Assembly (NCBI GenBank): GCA_023426935.1
Contig: JAEZBR010000046.1
Span: 1 to 52,984, forward strand
Direction of reading: 5' to 3'
From: Bacillota bacterium
Lineage (GTDB): Bacteria; Bacillota_I; Bacilli_A; Erysipelotrichales; Erysipelotrichaceae
DNA length: 52,984 nt
This document shows positions 49,930-52,984 of this stretch, piece after piece. The position numbers were made by a program, and so were the translations under genes. The notes beneath the pieces are model-generated. The model ran no database searches. It was given only the letters and a program-made list of their open reading frames with translations, and was not told the DNA's origin. Positions within the stretch are counted from its first letter, which is position 1, and every line of letters starts with the position of its first letter.

Positions 49930-52179
49930 ATGAATGAAGAAATTATTAAAGCGATAAGTGAGAAACTTACAATAACGATCAAGCAGGTGGTATCGACTTT
50001 GGAATTGCTAGAACAGGGAAATACCGTTCCTTTTATTGCCCGTTATCGCAAAGAAATGACGAATGGACTCGATGAGGAACAGATTCTTTATATTCAGAAA
50101 CAGTATGAGTATGAAGTCAAACTGGCTCAAAGAAAAGAAAGTGTTTTAAAACTAATCAGTGAACAGGGAAAGCTTACGGATGAGATTAAAGATTCCGTGA
50201 ATGCCTGTACTAAATTATCGCAGGTCGAAGACCTTTATCGTCCTTATGCTCAGAAGAAAAAGACGCGAGCAGCTACGGCGATCAAAAACGGCCTGCAGCC
50301 TTTAGCGGATTGGATCTTAAGCTTACCAGCGGACGGTAGTTTAGAAGATGAAGCTAAAAAATATCTCAATGAAAAAGTAAAGACAGCCAAGGATGCGATC
50401 CAAGGTGCCCAAGATATCATTGCGGAAAATGTCAGTGACAACGCGAAACAACGTTGGCACTTTAAGGAAGTTATTCTCAAAACCGGTTCTTTAGTAACGA
50501 AGTTGAAAAAAGATGCCGTCGACGAAAAGAAAGTCTATCAGATGTACTATGACCGAACCGAAAAGATTTCTTCCTTAGCCGATCACCGAATCATGGCGAT
50601 TGATCGGGCAGAGAATGAAAAAGTTATCACGGTATCTTTCTTGTTCGATGAGGATATGTTAATCAAAGAAGCTTCGCGACAATTGTTGAAAGGTCAAAAA
50701 ACGATCGTTGAGACTGAGATTGAGGTGGCGACTAATGACGGTTGTACCAGATTATTATTCCCCAGTATTGAACGGGAGATCCGTTCCGAATTAAGTGAAA
50801 GAGCCCAGAAAGGTTCAATCGAAATCTTCTCGATGAACTTACAGAAGTTATTATTACAACCCCCCTTACTAGGCAGAACCGTCTTAGGCTTCGACCCGGC
50901 CTTCCGAACCGGTTGTAAGTTAGCGGTCTTAGATAGTACGGGCAAAGTCTTACACATCGACAAAATCTTCCCGCATCAACCTAAACCGGATGTTGAAGGT
51001 TCAAAAAAGAAGATGTTAGAACTAATTAAAAAATACGAAATTAAGATTGTTGCGATCGGAAACGGAACGGCATCTAGAGAATCCGAGAAGTTCGTCGCCG
51101 ACTTAATTAAAGATAACAAGCTTGATCTAAGTTATGCAATCGTTTCCGAAGCCGGAGCTTCCGTCTACTCCGCTGGTGATATAGCGCGAAAAGAATTCCC
51201 GGATCTGCACGTCGAAGAAAGAAGTGCGGTCTCAATCGGTAGAAGACTACTAGATCCGTTAGCTGAACTAATCAAAATCGATCCTAAATCGATCGGCGTT
51301 GGGCAGTACCAGCATGACTTGCCGGAGAAAGATCTGAATCAACGTTTGGATGAAGCAGTCATGACTTGCGTTAATAGAACCGGAGCAGATCTGAATACCG
51401 CCTCCCCGGAATTACTTACTCATATCTCGGGATTAAACAGTGCAACTTCCCAAGCAATCATCGATTATCGAAATAAGAACGGTAAGTTTACTAATCGTGA
51501 ACAGTTATTAAAAGTTAAGAAGATGGGTGCGAAGTCTTATGAACAGTGTGCCGGCTTCTTAAGAATCGTCGGCGGACAACAACCTTTGGATGAAACTTCG
51601 ATCCACCCGGAGAGTTATAAGCTGGCTCAAGAAATAATGAAGGCCTGTGGAATCGAGAAACTAGGCGTCAAGGATGCCCAATTCCCCGAAGATAAGATTA
51701 AGGATCTGAATATCGATCCCTACACCTTAAAAGATATTGAGGAAGCGATTAGACAACCCTTACGTGATTACCGTGAACAATTCGACGGTGCCTTACTACG
51801 TAGCGATGTCTTAGAAATCACCGATCTAAAAGTCGGCGATGAATTATCCGGAACCGTCCGTAACGTCGTTGACTTCGGAGCCTTCATCGATATCGGTTTA
51901 CATGAGGATGGTTTAGTACACATTACCCGAATGTCCATGAATCGGGTTCAGCACCCTTCCGAGATTGTCTCGGTCGGCGATATCGTTAAAGTCTATGTTT
52001 ATGAGATCGATAATATCCGGAATCGAGTACAGTTATCATTATTGCCTTTACCCATGCTACAGCAGCGGGATAAACAACCCCATCAAAAATCTTTCAAGCC
52101 TCATAAACAACCGGAGAAAAAACCGGTCGATTCGATGGAAGAAGCGAAGAAGAGATTGATGGAAAGATTCGGAAAGTAG
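49930..52179 (+). CDS. tex: Tex-family RNA-binding transcription accessory protein
   Basis: Tex is a cytosolic, Spt6-like nucleic-acid-binding protein. The 749-residue product has the N-terminal Tex-like helical region (GNTVPFIARYRKEMTNGLDEEQ), a YqgF/RNase H-like fold (VLGFDPAFRTGCKLAVLD), tandem helix-hairpin-helix motifs (LNTASPELLTHISGLNSATSQAI) and a C-terminal S1 domain (GTVRNVVDFGAFIDIGLHEDGLVH). A basic tail follows. The start has a strong AGGAGGAAG site, in contrast to its leaderless divergent neighbour. A TATACT -10 lies about 30 bases upstream. Confidence 0.97.
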   Translation: MNEEIIKAISEKLTITIKQVVSTLELLEQGNTVPFIARYRKEMTNGLDEEQILYIQKQYEYEVKLAQRKESVLKLISEQGKLTDEIKDSVNACTKLSQVEDLYRPYAQKKKTRAATAIKNGLQPLADWILSLPADGSLEDEAKKYLNEKVKTAKDAIQGAQDIIAENVSDNAKQRWHFKEVILKTGSLVTKLKKDAVDEKKVYQMYYDRTEKISSLADHRIMAIDRAENEKVITVSFLFDEDMLIKEASRQLLKGQKTIVETEIEVATNDGCTRLLFPSIEREIRSELSERAQKGSIEIFSMNLQKLLLQPPLLGRTVLGFDPAFRTGCKLAVLDSTGKVLHIDKIFPHQPKPDVEGSKKKMLELIKKYEIKIVAIGNGTASRESEKFVADLIKDNKLDLSYAIVSEAGASVYSAGDIARKEFPDLHVEERSAVSIGRRLLDPLAELIKIDPKSIGVGQYQHDLPEKDLNQRLDEAVMTCVNRTGADLNTASPELLTHISGLNSATSQAIIDYRNKNGKFTNREQLLKVKKMGAKSYEQCAGFLRIVGGQQPLDETSIHPESYKLAQEIMKACGIEKLGVKDAQFPEDKIKDLNIDPYTLKDIEEAIRQPLRDYREQFDGALLRSDVLEITDLKVGDELSGTVRNVVDFGAFIDIGLHEDGLVHITRMSMNRVQHPSEIVSVGDIVKVYVYEIDNIRNRVQLSLLPLPMLQQRDKQPHQKSFKPHKQPEKKPVDSMEEAKKRLMERFGK

Positions 52180-52186
52180 TATCACA

Positions 52187-52212
52187 AGCGATGCGTAAGT
52201 ATCGCTTTTTTC
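52187..52212 (+). terminator. Intrinsic terminator of tex
   Basis: AGCGAT and ATCGCT form a 6-bp stem around an 8-base loop (52187-52206), followed by TTTTTT. Confidence 0.8.
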
Positions 52213-52735
52213 ATTAAAAATGTTACATCTCACCACTAAGGGGCGAACCCTAACTTCGATGATTACTATCGCAAATCGATAAGTTCCATAGGAAATCTAC
52301 CCCGTTTGACTGTTTTAGAAGAAGCAATATTCACCAACCAGAATTAACTTTTGATTCAATTAGGAAACTTCCTTTGTTTCATAAACTAGCTTAAAAATAC
52401 CAACTAAAGCAGGTATTACTCTCATAAAAATGAAACATATTATCTTTCAAGTATTATTTATCGGATCTCAAGCGTGAAAAATTCTCGATTAAAAACACGA
52501 TTTAATCTTTTCAATTATCCTTATTCTATCAGCATTATTTAGCATAAGTTTCCAAAAATCGATCAAAAAGGGCATTTAAAGTGAGGTTTCGACCATGATT
52601 TTGGAAACTTAATTTCCTTGACATTTAATAATAACTATTTTCACAATTAATAATTATCTGTCAAAATAAATCTAGTTTAATGATGGGTGCCCAATCCTAT
52701 TTAAAAACTTTTTAATCATTTTAATAAGAAAGTTC
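52213..52735. other. Gene-free, A/T-rich stretch of about 520 bp
   Basis: No open frame of useful length or homology was seen on either strand. It holds an inverted repeat at 52546-52610 and a second one (TTGACA...TGTCAA) at 52618-52664, then runs into the IS66-like end. It may be the remnant of older mobile DNA or a genome-specific spacer. Confidence 0.5.
52546..52610. repeat. Long inverted repeat with 36-nt loop
   Basis: AAGTTTCCAAAAATC at 52546-52560 and GATTTTGGAAACTT at 52597-52610 are inverted copies that differ by a single missing A. The loop is 36 bases. It may be a small non-autonomous element, an old IS end pair or a structured RNA. Confidence 0.55.
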
Positions 52736-52984
52736 GTAAGCGTCAAGCGTTACCCATCTACGAAAAAAGATAATAAAAGGCTAGGATAACTGTTAAGGAG
52801 AACTATACGCTATGACAGTAAATAAACATTCAGTGGATTGGGAAACAGAGATTAAAAAATATGATAACCGGAATAAAACGATGATAGAATTTCTTGTGAA
52901 TAAGCCATACTCAAGATCGTCGTTTTATAAACATTTGAAAAAAGAAGTTAATCACTTAAACTTTTCAAAGCCTGAGCCAGTAAA
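52736..52984 (+). mobile_element. Left end of an IS66-family-like element (runs off the window)
   Basis: GTAAGCGTC at 52736-52744 matches the terminal inverted-repeat start typical of IS66-family elements. The first reading frame begins 76 bases inside. Only the left part is present; the right end and target duplication cannot be seen. The call rests on the terminal motif, the spacing and the short frame that follows. Confidence 0.6.
52812..52984 (+). CDS. IS66 TnpA-like helper protein (partial)
   Basis: The first 57 residues of a frame cut by the window edge. It reads MTVNKHSVDWETEIKKYDN and continues with FLVNKPYSRSSFYKHLKK. The W...I..Y...FL....SSFY pattern recalls the small OrfA/TnpA helix-turn-helix proteins of IS66 elements. 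AAGGAG lies 11 bases ahead of the ATG. The assignment leans on the adjacent terminal repeat and is moderate; if it is not IS66 TnpA, another small HTH protein is possible. Confidence 0.5.
   Translation, partial: MTVNKHSVDWETEIKKYDNRNKTMIEFLVNKPYSRSSFYKHLKKEVNHLNFSKPEPV

Noticed and set aside
1..52984. Reassigned UGA (Mycoplasma code)
   Set aside because: Several genes end in TGA at the expected length (ftsX, tatD, rnmV), and RF2 is present with a UGA frameshift.
1..52984. CRISPR arrays, tRNA or rRNA genes
   Set aside because: No regularly spaced short repeats, cloverleaf patterns or rRNA-like stretches were noticed by eye; a dedicated scan was not possible.

Overview
The window reads as chromosomal DNA of a low-to-moderate GC Gram-positive bacterium (Bacillota). 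Gene order and protein flavour fit Erysipelotrichia or a close relative, but that placement is an inference from memory, not from a search. UGA is a stop here: many genes end in TGA, and an RF2 gene with its own UGA frameshift is present, so this is not a Mycoplasma-code genome. No rRNA, tRNA or CRISPR array was seen. Almost every gene is a recognisable core or household gene. The accessory content is a surface protein, a phosphonate-type import cluster, a MATE pump, a broken AAA ATPase, a GtrII-like membrane protein and the left end of an IS66-type element at the right edge.

Region 1-18.7 kb (mostly minus strand) is the conserved Bacillota block secA - prfB - (YitT) - ftsE - ftsX - M23 hydrolase - (MATE and TIGR04076) - S41 protease - uvrB - (surface protein) - uvrA - hprK. 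Items in brackets are inserted relative to the Bacillus subtilis order. FtsEX and the coiled-coil M23 protein form a division and cell-wall hydrolysis module. UvrA and UvrB belong to excision repair. HprK is the carbon-catabolite sensor kinase. The gene between uvrB and uvrA encodes a wall-anchored protein with three dockerin-like calcium-binding modules, behind a structured leader with an intrinsic terminator.

Region 18.7-27.1 kb carries a cold-shock protein, then a minus-strand operon phnD-phnC-phnE-phnE, a cytosolic 5'-nucleotidase-like metallophosphatase and an unrecognised P-loop protein, then comFA-comFC. A strong terminator sits between phnD and phnC. The set looks like an import-and-dephosphorylation pathway of unknown substrate and is the best candidate here for an undescribed system.

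Region 27.1-37.4 kb carries an AraC/GyrI-type regulator, an LCP-family wall-polymer transferase, YigZ, an unknown protein, and addB-addA for double-strand-break repair. Region 37.4-45.7 kb is one long minus-strand chain, mnmE-tatD-(G5/3D protein)-rnmV-ksgA-ispE-glmU-prs-HAD, with many 4-17 bp overlaps. It matches the classic B. subtilis tatD-yabE-rnmV-ksgA-ispE-glmU-prs order.

Region 45.7-53 kb has an SRAP protein, an Hsp20 gene under a near-perfect CIRCE operator, a frameshifted AAA_14/DUF4143 ATPase, a GtrII-like protein, tex, a gene-poor stretch and the start of an IS66-like element. A recurring feature is a -10 box placed so close to the ATG that the mRNA should be leaderless or nearly so (uvrA, MATE, addB, SRAP, GtrII-like). 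ftsE lacks any ATG, GTG or TTG at its proper start.
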